DNA of 13,590 nucleotides from an uncultured Gammaproteobacteria bacterium (lineage in GTDB: Bacteria > Pseudomonadota > Gammaproteobacteria > CAJQNE01), in the NCBI GenBank assembly GCA_905479545.1, contig CAJQNE010000500.1:1-13590 (forward strand), in the 5' to 3' direction. The position numbers and the translations under genes are program-made. Positions 1-7,598 of the stretch are shown here, piece after piece. Under the pieces are notes generated by a model that was not told the DNA's origin, did not search any database, and was given only the letters and a program-made list of their open reading frames with translations. Position 1 is the first letter of the stretch; each line of letters begins with the position of its first letter.

Positions 1-1091
1 CTCGTTGTTAGCACGCTGTTTGATCCGGCTTCCATTAACAGCGGCTGAGCAAACCAACCCGTATCGCTCACCGCCTTACCGCAGGCGAGCACCCTCGCAC
101 CCTCGGCAGCCGCTTGCTCAAGCTGTTGCTGGATGCGGAGCAAAAAATCCTGTCGGGCCAGCGGTGCCAGTGTGGTACTTTCCAACATCGGATCACCCGG
201 TTCAAGCCGCTGCATTCGCAGGCTAAACGACTCAATAAATTGTTCATATACCGACGCCATAACAATCAATCGTTTCGCGGCGGTACAGCTTTGTCCGGCA
301 TTGCGAAAACGAGCAATTACTGCAGCTTCCGCCGCCTGCTCAACATCAGCGCCCTGCAACACTATGAACGGGTCAGAGCCACCAAGTTCCAATACCGATC
401 GTTTACCATGCGCCGCTGCCAGTCTGGCCAGCTTTCGGCCAACCGTAATACTGCCGGTGAAATGCAACGCCCTGATTCGCTCATCCGCCACCACTGAAGC
501 GATCTTATCGACCCCGATTAGTAGTGTTCTGAGATAACTTGCGCCGTTAGCCGCCTCCCGCGCTAAGCGCTCCAACAACAATGCACTGCCACTCACGTTT
601 GTGGCGTGCTTCAGAGCCAGCGTATTACCAGCCAACCACGCAGGTACCGCACAACGAAGTACCTGCCACAGCGGGAAATTCCATGGCATTACAGCGAGTA
701 CAACACCTACTGGCTGAAACGAAATTCGGCCACCATCCTGATGTTGGTCACTTAGCCACTCAGGTCCATGCTGAGAAAATTCTTCGCAGAGAGCTATCGA
801 TTTATCAACTTCAGCCAACGACTCAACCAGCAGCTTGCCCATTTCAAGCGTAATTAATTCCGCCACCGCTAGGCGGTTAACACGCAACAAACGACTAAAA
901 CGCTGAAGGAATGCAATGCGGTTAGGAAGATCATTCAGGCAACTAGTAGCAATATGCTGCTGCAATTCGGCAATTGCAATTTCAACCTCAGCGAGACTAT
1001 GCTCCTGATAGTGTTCCAGCAGCTGCTTATTGGCCGGATTACGACTAATAAACTGCCCGGCGTCCGGGTTCTTAATAGTGGAAAATGACAC
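1..1091 (-). CDS. NAD(P)-dependent aldehyde dehydrogenase, Sad/YneI-like succinate-semialdehyde type (3' end cut by window edge)
   Basis: An uninterrupted reading frame of 363 codons runs off the left edge. Members of this family oxidise an aldehyde (succinate semialdehyde in E. coli Sad/YneI) to the acid with NAD(P)+ in the cytoplasm. The full catalytic set is visible: MPWNFPLWQV with Asn138, the cofactor-binding Lys161 in LALKHA, FTGS at 211-214, LELGGSDPFIV with general base Glu235, and the nucleophile Cys269 in NAGQSC. MPWNFPLWQV, the LKHA.NV stretch and LELGGSDPFIV closely match what I recall of E. coli Sad, which is about 460 residues, so roughly 100 C-terminal residues lie outside. The chosen start is a GTG giving MSFSTIKNPDAG, which fits the usual N-terminus; an in-frame GTG at 1142 is the alternative, and neither has a strong ribosome binding site. 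Family is very secure; the exact substrate is inferred. Confidence 0.93.
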   Translation of the reverse strand, partial: MSFSTIKNPDAGQFISRNPANKQLLEHYQEHSLAEVEIAIAELQQHIATSCLNDLPNRIAFLQRFSRLLRVNRLAVAELITLEMGKLLVESLAEVDKSIALCEEFSQHGPEWLSDQHQDGGRISFQPVGVVLAVMPWNFPLWQVLRCAVPAWLAGNTLALKHATNVSGSALLLERLAREAANGASYLRTLLIGVDKIASVVADERIRALHFTGSITVGRKLARLAAAHGKRSVLELGGSDPFIVLQGADVEQAAEAAVIARFRNAGQSCTAAKRLIVMASVYEQFIESFSLRMQRLEPGDPMLESTTLAPLARQDFLLRIQQQLEQAAAEGARVLACGKAVSDTGWFAQPLLMEAGSNSVLTT

Positions 1092-1136
1092 GATGTTTAC
1101 CCAGTAATAGTTGCCAACAGCTTTATGTTGGATACC

Positions 1137-1163
1137 GCTCACAAATCATGCTGCAGCTCACAA
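1137..1163. repeat. Tandem direct repeat GCTCACAA, possible operator
   Basis: GCTCACAA occurs at 1137-1144 and again at 1156-1163, 19 bp start to start, in the gap upstream of the aldehyde dehydrogenase. Read on the minus strand the copies are TTGTGAGC, and the promoter-distal copy's partner continues as TTGTGAGCGG, which equals the left part of the E. coli lac operator O1. A LacI/GalR-type regulator is one guess; chance is quite possible. Confidence 0.25.
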
Positions 1164-1217
1164 TCGCAGATTGTTGCACTGCTTCAGTCTGGCACTCCTG
1201 ACCAATCAAGCAACTGT

Positions 1218-1793
1218 TCAGCGAAGGCCCGCGGTTTTTTCGATTTTATCGCGAAGCCGGGTGAGGCTTATATTCATTTCCCGTTTTAAGGTCGGCTTGT
1301 AGTAGAGCACGGCGAGCTTGGCAATCGGGTCAGTATGGGTATCACCGCGAATTCGCATGAACACCTCCGTTCCACCCTCTGCATTCCGCAACACTATGCG
1401 CCCTTCGGCAAACTCACGGCGTTGATCAAACGAAATTGAAAACCCAATCTGTTGATCATCAGCCACACTGGAAATCCGGGTTACGCCCGAGATCAGGCCA
1501 CGATCCCACTCAACGGTCGAACCTACACCCAATGCAGGGCCTTTGAATTCCCGTTTCATGGACGGCATGTCGACTTCGTTCCAGATGCTCCACCGCTCCC
1601 AGGCCACAGTACTGCTAACCAAAGGATAAATTCGAGAAGCAGGCACGTTTACCAGCACGCTCTCTTCAACATCCCACTTGCCGTCGACAGTGAACGCCAG
1701 TACGAACAACGCAGCGAGCACCGCAATAGAGCCCACAGCAATAACAACCAATATGCGACTAAGCAACGGCTTGGGTTCAGGACGGTTTAGCAT
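1218..1793 (-). CDS. Membrane-anchored SRPBCC (polyketide cyclase/START-like) family protein
   Basis: This encodes 191 residues. A hydrophobic segment at about 11-32 (ILVVIAVGSIAVLAALFVLA) looks like an N-terminal membrane anchor, probably leaving the rest outside the cytoplasm. The remainder resembles the SRPBCC hydrophobic-pocket fold: an opening strand with VLVNVPASRIYPLVSS, then W.RWSIWNEVD, GVGSTVEWD near 91-97, alternating beta strands, and a long closing helix near 165-187 (KPTLKREMNISLTRLRDKIE). No catalytic residues can be assigned, and ligand and role are unknown. The start is supported by AAGG about 7 nt upstream of the ATG. It lies 102 bp after the DUF4112 gene on the same strand and may be read from the plsB transcript or its own promoter. 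Assignment rests on fold-level pattern recognition. Confidence 0.75.
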   Translation of the reverse strand: MLNRPEPKPLLSRILVVIAVGSIAVLAALFVLAFTVDGKWDVEESVLVNVPASRIYPLVSSTVAWERWSIWNEVDMPSMKREFKGPALGVGSTVEWDRGLISGVTRISSVADDQQIGFSISFDQRREFAEGRIVLRNAEGGTEVFMRIRGDTHTDPIAKLAVLYYKPTLKREMNISLTRLRDKIEKTAGLR

Positions 1794-1895
1794 TTAGGGC
1801 CTTAATATTGAGTGACAACTTGCGATAGAGGGCAGAATTCTACCCTACATTAGGGAACCATGCGGAGTTTAGGGCCATAGGCCGAATCGGGTGAT

Positions 1896-2402
1896 CTACC
1901 CGACAAACAGCCATCGAATTGCGGCGATAAAGCCAATCACGGCGAATATCAAACCAATAGCCGCTAATGCAATCACTCCCCATAACATTAACCGCTCACG
2001 GCGTTGAATAGCGGGGCTAACCTGGGCTTCTAAATCACGCCTCAGAAGCTCCATATTCTTACTATTCGCTTTTGAGCCAATATCGTATAAGTCGCCAATA
2101 AACGGTATAGCGCCTATCAGCGCGTCACGACCAACGTTAAACAGCATCCGAAACACCGTACGACGGCGAGCTCCTGCCTGAACTGATCCCGCAACTACCC
2201 AAGTCGACACCAACATACCGATAACATCACCAATGCCGGGTAACAGACCGATGATGCTATCCAGACCAAAACGAATCCGGGTCCCCGGAATACGCAAAGA
2301 CTGGTCCATTACCCACGACAATTGCTCAAGATGTTGAGGCACCTGTTTCTTGCCTAGCGGAGTTTCAACACCTGATCGCTTGCCTATAGCTGTTTTAGCC
2401 AT
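1896..2402 (-). CDS. DUF4112 family small membrane protein
   Basis: This encodes 168 residues from the ATG at 2402. The signature of DUF4112 is visible: RIPGTRIRFGLDSIIGLLPG near 37-56 with LPGIGD at 54-59, and a second PxxGD motif IPFIGD at 99-104 followed by YDIGSKANSKN. A C-terminal hydrophobic stretch (about 138-166) is a probable membrane helix, and the region around 50-75 is also strongly hydrophobic. The biochemical role of the family is unknown. A longer frame could start at 2444 inside plsB, but the internal ATG is preferred because GGAG lies 9 nt before it and it begins 1 nt after the plsB stop (TAG-C-ATG). That spacing points to translational coupling with plsB and perhaps a membrane or lipid context, which is inference. 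Confidence 0.85.
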   Translation of the reverse strand: MAKTAIGKRSGVETPLGKKQVPQHLEQLSWVMDQSLRIPGTRIRFGLDSIIGLLPGIGDVIGMLVSTWVVAGSVQAGARRRTVFRMLFNVGRDALIGAIPFIGDLYDIGSKANSKNMELLRRDLEAQVSPAIQRRERLMLWGVIALAAIGLIFAVIGFIAAIRWLFVG

Positions 2403-2403
2403 G

Positions 2404-5067
2404 CTATTTATCTCCGTCCTTGGGAACTGCAGAATCAGCATCAACCGCTGCAGAATTACGCGCTTGTGGTTCGATCACTACCGGCGCCAGGCCTTTAGTA
2501 GCCTTCCCTTCACCACTGTCGTTGGCCTCACCGGCCTGAGCAGCGGCGGGCTGTTGCAATAGTGGGATAAGCATTTGTTGAGCATCTAACCCCAGCAATT
2601 CGAGCGCCTGATCTGTAATACCGCGCAACCGGGCATCCAGCTTCAGCACACCGTTATCTTCGATCAATAAACCTCGCTCACGCAAACTCTGCAAGTGACT
2701 GCGGAATAGCGCTTTATCGGCAAATTCAGGAGAGTCTTTGGCGCTTAGTAAGTTAAGTCGTTGAGCCAACGTTTCTACCTCAGCGATCAAGCCCTTTTGA
2801 TCCAACTGCATCCCCAGCTGCTCGTTACGCATCAATAGCGCGCTAATCATGCAATAGCGCTCCAACGTCTCCCGTACAGTTCTACCCAACGCTAACAAAT
2901 CACCGAACCGCGGGTCGACTGACGAAGGCCGACTCAACTTTGCTGTTTTGCGGCTATTTCGCCTTAGCGCCCCACCAGTATTAACTTGAGCAAGTAAGCC
3001 AAGCTCAACCATCCCATCCACAACGTCGGTAATAATTGTAGCCACTTCGTCGCCGGTCCATCGCAGCGTGAATTCAACTTGCAACAAGGGATAAAGCTGC
3101 AAGCAGATATCTTCGATCTCAGTCCGGGTACGACTGTCGTCATAGTGCAGCAGGCTAGCAACTAAGCCCGGCAATACGACTAAATGTTGCAAGTTATTCC
3201 GGTAATAAGTGAGTTGTGCCGCCGATTTGCCTGTAACCGCAAGCAGGTCACCCCAAGGGTGAGCGATTCGCTCTAAGCGAATCAATGGCGCCGCTTCGTC
3301 TATCACCGTCGCACCCGTAAGGTTTTCATCGATAACGATGTCGTCGCTGTATCGCAGCCGTTTCAATAGCGCCAATAAGCCATCGATGCGTTGTGCCAAT
3401 TCCCGCTCACCCAGTGTGTGTGCGGGCTCAGCGAGTAGCGCCAAACCGAGCAAGCCGATAGGATTTACGACCGCCGCGGCATTGATACGCCGCATTACCT
3501 TATTGGCGAGATCGTTCACTACCGGCTTAACCCAACTATCGTCAAAACCGACTTTTTTGCTGTCTTCTCGCCAATTCGGCTGTTGCTCGTCGAGGTATTC
3601 GCCCAGGTGCACGGGTTTGCCAAAGGACAAATGGGCTTTACCGAAAGACTGCTTTAACACTTTTACCAACTTCAGCAGTTCGAAAATTGATTCTTTCTTC
3701 TTCGATCCACCACGAAGCTCCTTGGCGTAACTACTGGCTTCCATTAACCGGTCGTAACCTACATATACCGGCACTAAAACAATCGGCCGCTGTGCGTCAC
3801 GGAGGAAGCTGTCCACCGTCATTCCGAGCAAACCGGCCCGTGGTGCCAATAGGCGACCTGTCCGGCTCCTGCCGCCTTCGGTGTAAAAATTCACCGAATA
3901 ACCACGCGTTAGCAGCATATGCATATATTCTCGGAATACTGTCGAGTACAGCTCATTGCCGTTGAATGAGCGGCGCAAGTAAAACGCGCCACCCCGGCGG
4001 AGCGTGCCACCCATTGGCCAGAAGTTCATGTTAATGCCCGCTGCTATATGCGGCGGTACTAAGCCGTTGTAGTACAGCACATAGGACATCAATAAATAAT
4101 CCAGATGACTGCGGTGCGACGGCATGTAAACGACTTCATGACTGGTAGCGATGTTCCGCAACCGTTCGGTGTGGTGAACCACAATGCCATCAAAAATCCG
4201 GTTCCAGAACCAACCCAACAAACGGTCCAGAATCCGTATTGTCGAGAACGTCAGGTCAGCGGCAATTTCTTCAGCGTATTTTCGCGCCCGCAACCGCTCA
4301 CTGGCTTCATCCTTGCCGCCGGCCACTTCCGTTTGAATCGCCTGCAACACCGTTTCTGAGCCAAGTAGTGCGTTAATTACCGTGCGACGGCTCGACAAGC
4401 CCGGCCCAAGCGTCGCGACCCGTTGTTGGCGAAAATGCACCCTTAATACGCGCGCTAGTTTTCTCGGCAAACGCTCCGGATCGACGCCGTGTTCTATAAA
4501 TTCGCGTAGACGCAGTGGTTGGCCAAAATTAACGAAGACCCTGCGCCCCTGAAGCAGCACGATAAAGAATTTTCGCAACGGCCCGGCATTTTCAACGTCA
4601 GTCACCAATAGCCGCAGCATTGACTCTTCTTTACCCGGGTCACGGCCCCAAAAAATCGATACCGGTACAATCTGCGCGTCAAAAGCGAAATCGGCCGCTG
4701 CAGCTTCGGTTAACCGCTCAATGCGGGTCGGCCTATGGCGACCGCGGCCCCGCCGTAAGCGAAACCAGCCGTGCGCCTCTGGCCGTTCAATATAAATACA
4801 GCTACCGGCCATCTCAGAACTTCCGTCACCTACCTCGCTCGGCAAGCTCTGTGGGCGTGGCATATTGTAATCACGGGCCAACCCTTCCAGCACCGCGTGA
4901 TCCGAAAACGACCGGGTACGCAACGCATAAACCACCGGCATATCGTGGTCCAACCCTAAACTACCGGGCAACGCATCGGGTAATACCTGAGCTTTAACCC
5001 AGCTATATATCGGTTTGTGAATCCACCACAGCAGCGTAAGCCACAGTCGTTTGAAAAAGTTCGTCAT
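2404..5067 (-). CDS. plsB: Glycerol-3-phosphate 1-O-acyltransferase PlsB
   Basis: PlsB transfers an acyl chain from acyl-ACP or acyl-CoA to sn-glycerol-3-phosphate at the inner membrane, the first step of phospholipid synthesis. The product has 887 residues. The four acyltransferase blocks are intact: block I PSHRSHLDY with the catalytic His318-x4-Asp323, block II GGAFYLRR (359-366), block III YTEGGRSRTG (395-404), and block IV PIVLVPVYVGYD (428-439). The N-terminus (LLWWIHKPIYSWVKAQVLPD) fits the start of known PlsB proteins, supporting this ATG. The protein is longer than E. coli PlsB (807). Part of the excess is a hydrophilic, low-complexity C-terminal tail of about 50 residues, rich in Ala, Gly and acidic residues, after LIPLLQQP. 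It is followed at once by the DUF4112 gene and is divergent from the MnmC-like gene. Confidence 0.97.
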   Translation of the reverse strand: MTNFFKRLWLTLLWWIHKPIYSWVKAQVLPDALPGSLGLDHDMPVVYALRTRSFSDHAVLEGLARDYNMPRPQSLPSEVGDGSSEMAGSCIYIERPEAHGWFRLRRGRGRHRPTRIERLTEAAAADFAFDAQIVPVSIFWGRDPGKEESMLRLLVTDVENAGPLRKFFIVLLQGRRVFVNFGQPLRLREFIEHGVDPERLPRKLARVLRVHFRQQRVATLGPGLSSRRTVINALLGSETVLQAIQTEVAGGKDEASERLRARKYAEEIAADLTFSTIRILDRLLGWFWNRIFDGIVVHHTERLRNIATSHEVVYMPSHRSHLDYLLMSYVLYYNGLVPPHIAAGINMNFWPMGGTLRRGGAFYLRRSFNGNELYSTVFREYMHMLLTRGYSVNFYTEGGRSRTGRLLAPRAGLLGMTVDSFLRDAQRPIVLVPVYVGYDRLMEASSYAKELRGGSKKKESIFELLKLVKVLKQSFGKAHLSFGKPVHLGEYLDEQQPNWREDSKKVGFDDSWVKPVVNDLANKVMRRINAAAVVNPIGLLGLALLAEPAHTLGERELAQRIDGLLALLKRLRYSDDIVIDENLTGATVIDEAAPLIRLERIAHPWGDLLAVTGKSAAQLTYYRNNLQHLVVLPGLVASLLHYDDSRTRTEIEDICLQLYPLLQVEFTLRWTGDEVATIITDVVDGMVELGLLAQVNTGGALRRNSRKTAKLSRPSSVDPRFGDLLALGRTVRETLERYCMISALLMRNEQLGMQLDQKGLIAEVETLAQRLNLLSAKDSPEFADKALFRSHLQSLRERGLLIEDNGVLKLDARLRGITDQALELLGLDAQQMLIPLLQQPAAAQAGEANDSGEGKATKGLAPVVIEPQARNSAAVDADSAVPKDGDK
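2412..2415 (-). promoter_or_regulatory. Ribosome binding site of the DUF4112 gene, inside the plsB end
   Basis: GGAG (minus strand) lies within the last codons of plsB, 9 nt before the ATG at 2402. It decides the start of the downstream gene and suggests that plsB and DUF4112 translation are coupled. Confidence 0.6.
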
Positions 5068-5205
5068 CTAGAACCGGTTTCCCAGTGTTGAAATCAGTAC
5101 TCAGTCTAGCAAATGAGCTAAGCATAACGCGTACAATTGCCCCGATAATGCACCGCGTTTACGCTTAGCGTCTCCGTCCAAGCCTCTCACCATTGTAGTA
5201 ATGTC
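5068..5205. promoter_or_regulatory. Divergent intergenic region between plsB and the MnmC-like gene
   Basis: These 138 bp must hold the promoters for plsB (minus) and the MnmC-like gene (plus). Several weak sigma-70-like hexamers are present, for example TTGAAA and GATAAT on the plus strand, but none has both good boxes and good spacing, so no exact promoter is called. Confidence 0.35.
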
Positions 5206-6876
5206 ATGTCAACGCTCAGCAGCGCCGGAATAGCTTATGCAAAACCTGACTGGCTAAAAGACGCGCCGCTATTGGATAGCGCTCTTTGCGGCGAGGGTTT
5301 GCCACAGCATTGGGCACAAAAACAGACCTGCACGATTGCCGAAACCGGCTTTGGCAGCGGCTTAAACTTCTTAGCAACCGTGCAAAAATGGCTGTCTGAC
5401 GGCGGCGCAGCTGAATTACATTATATTGGAATAGAAAGCAGCCCTTGGCGGCCCGCCGATATCGAACGAGCGCTAGCGTCCCGACCAGAGCTGAGCCCGC
5501 TAGTCAGCCTGCTATTGCAGCAATACCCGCAACCATTGCGCGGCTGGCAGCGACTGCGGTTTCCGTTATGGCGGACAACATTGGACCTGCTATTTGACGA
5601 CGTCGATACTGCGGTTGCTGACATAACCCACACTGTAGATACCTGGTATCTGAACGGTCACCCTGTACCCGACTCATCGAAGACCAGCGTTCGAGACCAT
5701 CACAACGCCGTGGTGCCGAAAACCGCGTTAGTCGTCGGTGCTGGTCTGGCCGGGTCCGCTGCCGCCTCGGCGTTAGCAAAACGCGGTGTCGATGTAACGG
5801 TATTTGATGCGCTCGCCAAGCCTGCAAGCGCCACATCCGGCAACCCCATAGCCGCACTGCAAAGCCGCTACCACCGTAAACAAGACCACCTTGGCCGATG
5901 GTCGCAAGCCGCTACCAGGCATGCGTTCAGAGAACTTGCGGAGTTTCGTGAATCTTCTATCGAACTTCAGCGCTGTGGCAGTATTCACCTGCTTCGCGAC
6001 ACTGATCAACAACTGGCACTAGCCAAGCAATTACAACTTCCGACAGCCGTTGGCCAATGGCTATCTCCGGCTCAGGCCAGTGAGCTGGCTGGCATTCAAA
6101 TCCCCTTACCAGCACTCTGGCAAGCTGAAGCCTGCGTGGTTAACCCGGCCAGATTAACTGAAGCTCGGCTTGCCAGTAACTCTCGTATAACTACGGTGTG
6201 TGGTGTCAAAACAGCTAGGCTGCAATATACAGCGAACCAGTGGCACGCCTTGGATAGCAACGGAGCTCTATTAGCGAAGGCGGATATTGCTGTACTAGCA
6301 ACCGGCGCAAATACCACTGATTGGCTGCCCTGGTTGCCACTTCAGCTAGCGCGTGGCCAGCTAACTGCCGTATCAACCTCAGCGCAAACACCCTTCACCC
6401 TCATCGGCTACAGCGGCCAATTAATGCCACCACGCGACGGTAAGATGTGGCTTGGCGCTACTGCCGCACGCCAACCACTCAGCACTGAAATACTGCAGGC
6501 AGAGCACAACGAAAATATCGAGCGACTGGCAACCGCGCTGCCCGAACTCCATCAGCAACTGGATTGTTCAAAGCCAACGGGTAGAGCCGCCATTCGCTGC
6601 AAATACTTAGACCATTTACCACTGGCCGGCGAAATTTCGGCGGATGATGGGTCAGGCCTGTATTTAACCGCGGCACATGGGGCACGGGGTGTCAGTAATT
6701 CCAGCCTCTGTGGCGAAGTGATTGCCGGGCTCGCCTGTGGCAATCCGCCGCCACACTCACTAGTTAAGGCTGTTGCACCACTGCGCGCCTGGAAGCGATA
6801 CATAAAGAAGTCGGGCGCTCCGGCCGAAACGTCGCCGATTAATGGCACATCGATAAAGGTCATCCGTGCAAAATAA
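5206..6876 (+). CDS. mnmC: MnmC-like tRNA wobble-uridine protein: eroded methyltransferase half, intact FAD oxidoreductase half
   Basis: MnmC is bifunctional. Its C-terminal FAD domain converts cmnm5(s2)U34 of tRNA to nm5(s2)U, and its N-terminal SAM domain methylates that to mnm5(s2)U. Here 556 residues are encoded, against about 668 in E. coli. The N-terminal half keeps motif I AETGFGSGLNFL (45-56) and HYIGIESSPWRPAD. At the place of the family's FLDGFAP it reads YLNGHPVP, so the catalytic Asp is Asn150, and only 27 residues later the FAD motif GAGLAG (178-183) begins. About 60-70 residues of the methyltransferase fold are therefore missing. The FAD domain is well kept: VVGAGLAGSAAAS, SGNPIAALQSRYH, RAAIRCKYLDHLPLAG and AAHGARGVSNSSLCGEVIAG. 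There is no clear ribosome binding site, but no other in-frame start follows the last upstream stop. The frame is continuous. Oxidoreductase function is likely; methyltransferase function is doubtful. Confidence 0.88.
   Translation: MSTLSSAGIAYAKPDWLKDAPLLDSALCGEGLPQHWAQKQTCTIAETGFGSGLNFLATVQKWLSDGGAAELHYIGIESSPWRPADIERALASRPELSPLVSLLLQQYPQPLRGWQRLRFPLWRTTLDLLFDDVDTAVADITHTVDTWYLNGHPVPDSSKTSVRDHHNAVVPKTALVVGAGLAGSAAASALAKRGVDVTVFDALAKPASATSGNPIAALQSRYHRKQDHLGRWSQAATRHAFRELAEFRESSIELQRCGSIHLLRDTDQQLALAKQLQLPTAVGQWLSPAQASELAGIQIPLPALWQAEACVVNPARLTEARLASNSRITTVCGVKTARLQYTANQWHALDSNGALLAKADIAVLATGANTTDWLPWLPLQLARGQLTAVSTSAQTPFTLIGYSGQLMPPRDGKMWLGATAARQPLSTEILQAEHNENIERLATALPELHQQLDCSKPTGRAAIRCKYLDHLPLAGEISADDGSGLYLTAAHGARGVSNSSLCGEVIAGLACGNPPPHSLVKAVAPLRAWKRYIKKSGAPAETSPINGTSIKVIRAK
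6855..6859 (+). promoter_or_regulatory. Ribosome binding site for the GTG start of the TrmB-like gene
   Basis: AAAGG lies 6 nt before the GTG at 6866, inside the last codons of the MnmC-like gene. It supports the non-ATG start and translational coupling of the two overlapping genes. Confidence 0.55.
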
Positions 6877-7594
6877 TTCCCGACAAATAACCAGCAATCA
6901 AGCCGGGCCGCACCCCCGGCTGAGCGAAACAGTGCGTAAACATTGTACAACATCGCTGCGCAGCCCCATTTCGGAACACACTGCAGCCGCGTTCGACCAA
7001 GCCACTAGCTGGTTGCAAGCGCGCGCAGACCGCCCGCTAATGCTGGACTCTGGCTGCGGCACGGGCATGAGCACCGGCCTACTCGCCGCGCGCTATGCCG
7101 ATGCCAATATTATCGGCATAGACCGGTCAATTCACCGATTACAAAAAACTACTGCTGTTGATAACAGCCTCGCCGAAATTGCGGATAACGCCTGTTTGCT
7201 GCAGGCTGAGTTAGTCGACTTCTGGCGCTTAGCCTTAGCAGCAGGCTGGCAGCTACAGCGGCACACTATTCTGTACCCTAATCCGTACCCCAAAAGCGCT
7301 CATATGCAACGTCGCTGGCATGGCCACGGCGTGTTCCCAACCCTGCTAAAACTGGGCGGGGAAATCGAGCTGCGTAGCAATTGGCGACTGTATTTGGAGG
7401 AGTTTTCTACCGCTGTATCCGAGTACAACATGATTGAAACTGGTGGTCAGCGTAATCGCGAGCTAGGTAGCAACGATGCTATCGCTAGCGGCAGTCCTAT
7501 TGAACTAATCCCGGCTGAAGAGCCAATCAGCCTATTCGAAAAAAAGTACCGCGATAGCGGCCAACCGCTTTACCGGCTGGTAATTCAACGCTAA
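6866..7594 (+). CDS. TrmB-like SAM-dependent methyltransferase (tRNA guanine-N7 methyltransferase family paralogue)
   Basis: This encodes 242 residues from a GTG that overlaps the end of the MnmC-like gene by 11 bp. It is a class I SAM methyltransferase: motif I LDSGCGTGMSTGLLA (60-74) and the acidic end of strand 2 in IIGIDRS (Asp86). Three signatures point to the TrmB family, which makes m7G46 in tRNA: YPNPYPKSAHMQRRW (137-151), matching the usual FPDPW.K..H.KRR; GGEIELRSNW (164-173); and SLFEKKYRDSGQPLYRL (222-238), matching the C-terminal T-x-F-E-x-R region. The Asp of the F/Y-P-D-P motif is Asn139, and the usual Thr before FE is Ser222. In E. coli TrmB, as I recall, that Asp (D144) is important for activity. 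It is therefore probably a paralogue rather than the main TrmB. RNA as substrate is likely; the exact target is unknown. Confidence 0.8.
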   Translation: MQNNSRQITSNQAGPHPRLSETVRKHCTTSLRSPISEHTAAAFDQATSWLQARADRPLMLDSGCGTGMSTGLLAARYADANIIGIDRSIHRLQKTTAVDNSLAEIADNACLLQAELVDFWRLALAAGWQLQRHTILYPNPYPKSAHMQRRWHGHGVFPTLLKLGGEIELRSNWRLYLEEFSTAVSEYNMIETGGQRNRELGSNDAIASGSPIELIPAEEPISLFEKKYRDSGQPLYRLVIQR

Positions 7595-7598
7595 TTCG

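Noticed and set aside
114..853. Several plus-strand open frames across the aldehyde dehydrogenase region
   Set aside because: The minus-strand frame carries all aldehyde dehydrogenase motifs without interruption; the plus-strand frames are its shadows.
1843..1855. Terminator hairpin CCCTA-CAT-TAGGG between the DUF4112 and SRPBCC genes
   Set aside because: The stem is only 5 bp with a 3-nt loop and no T run on either strand.
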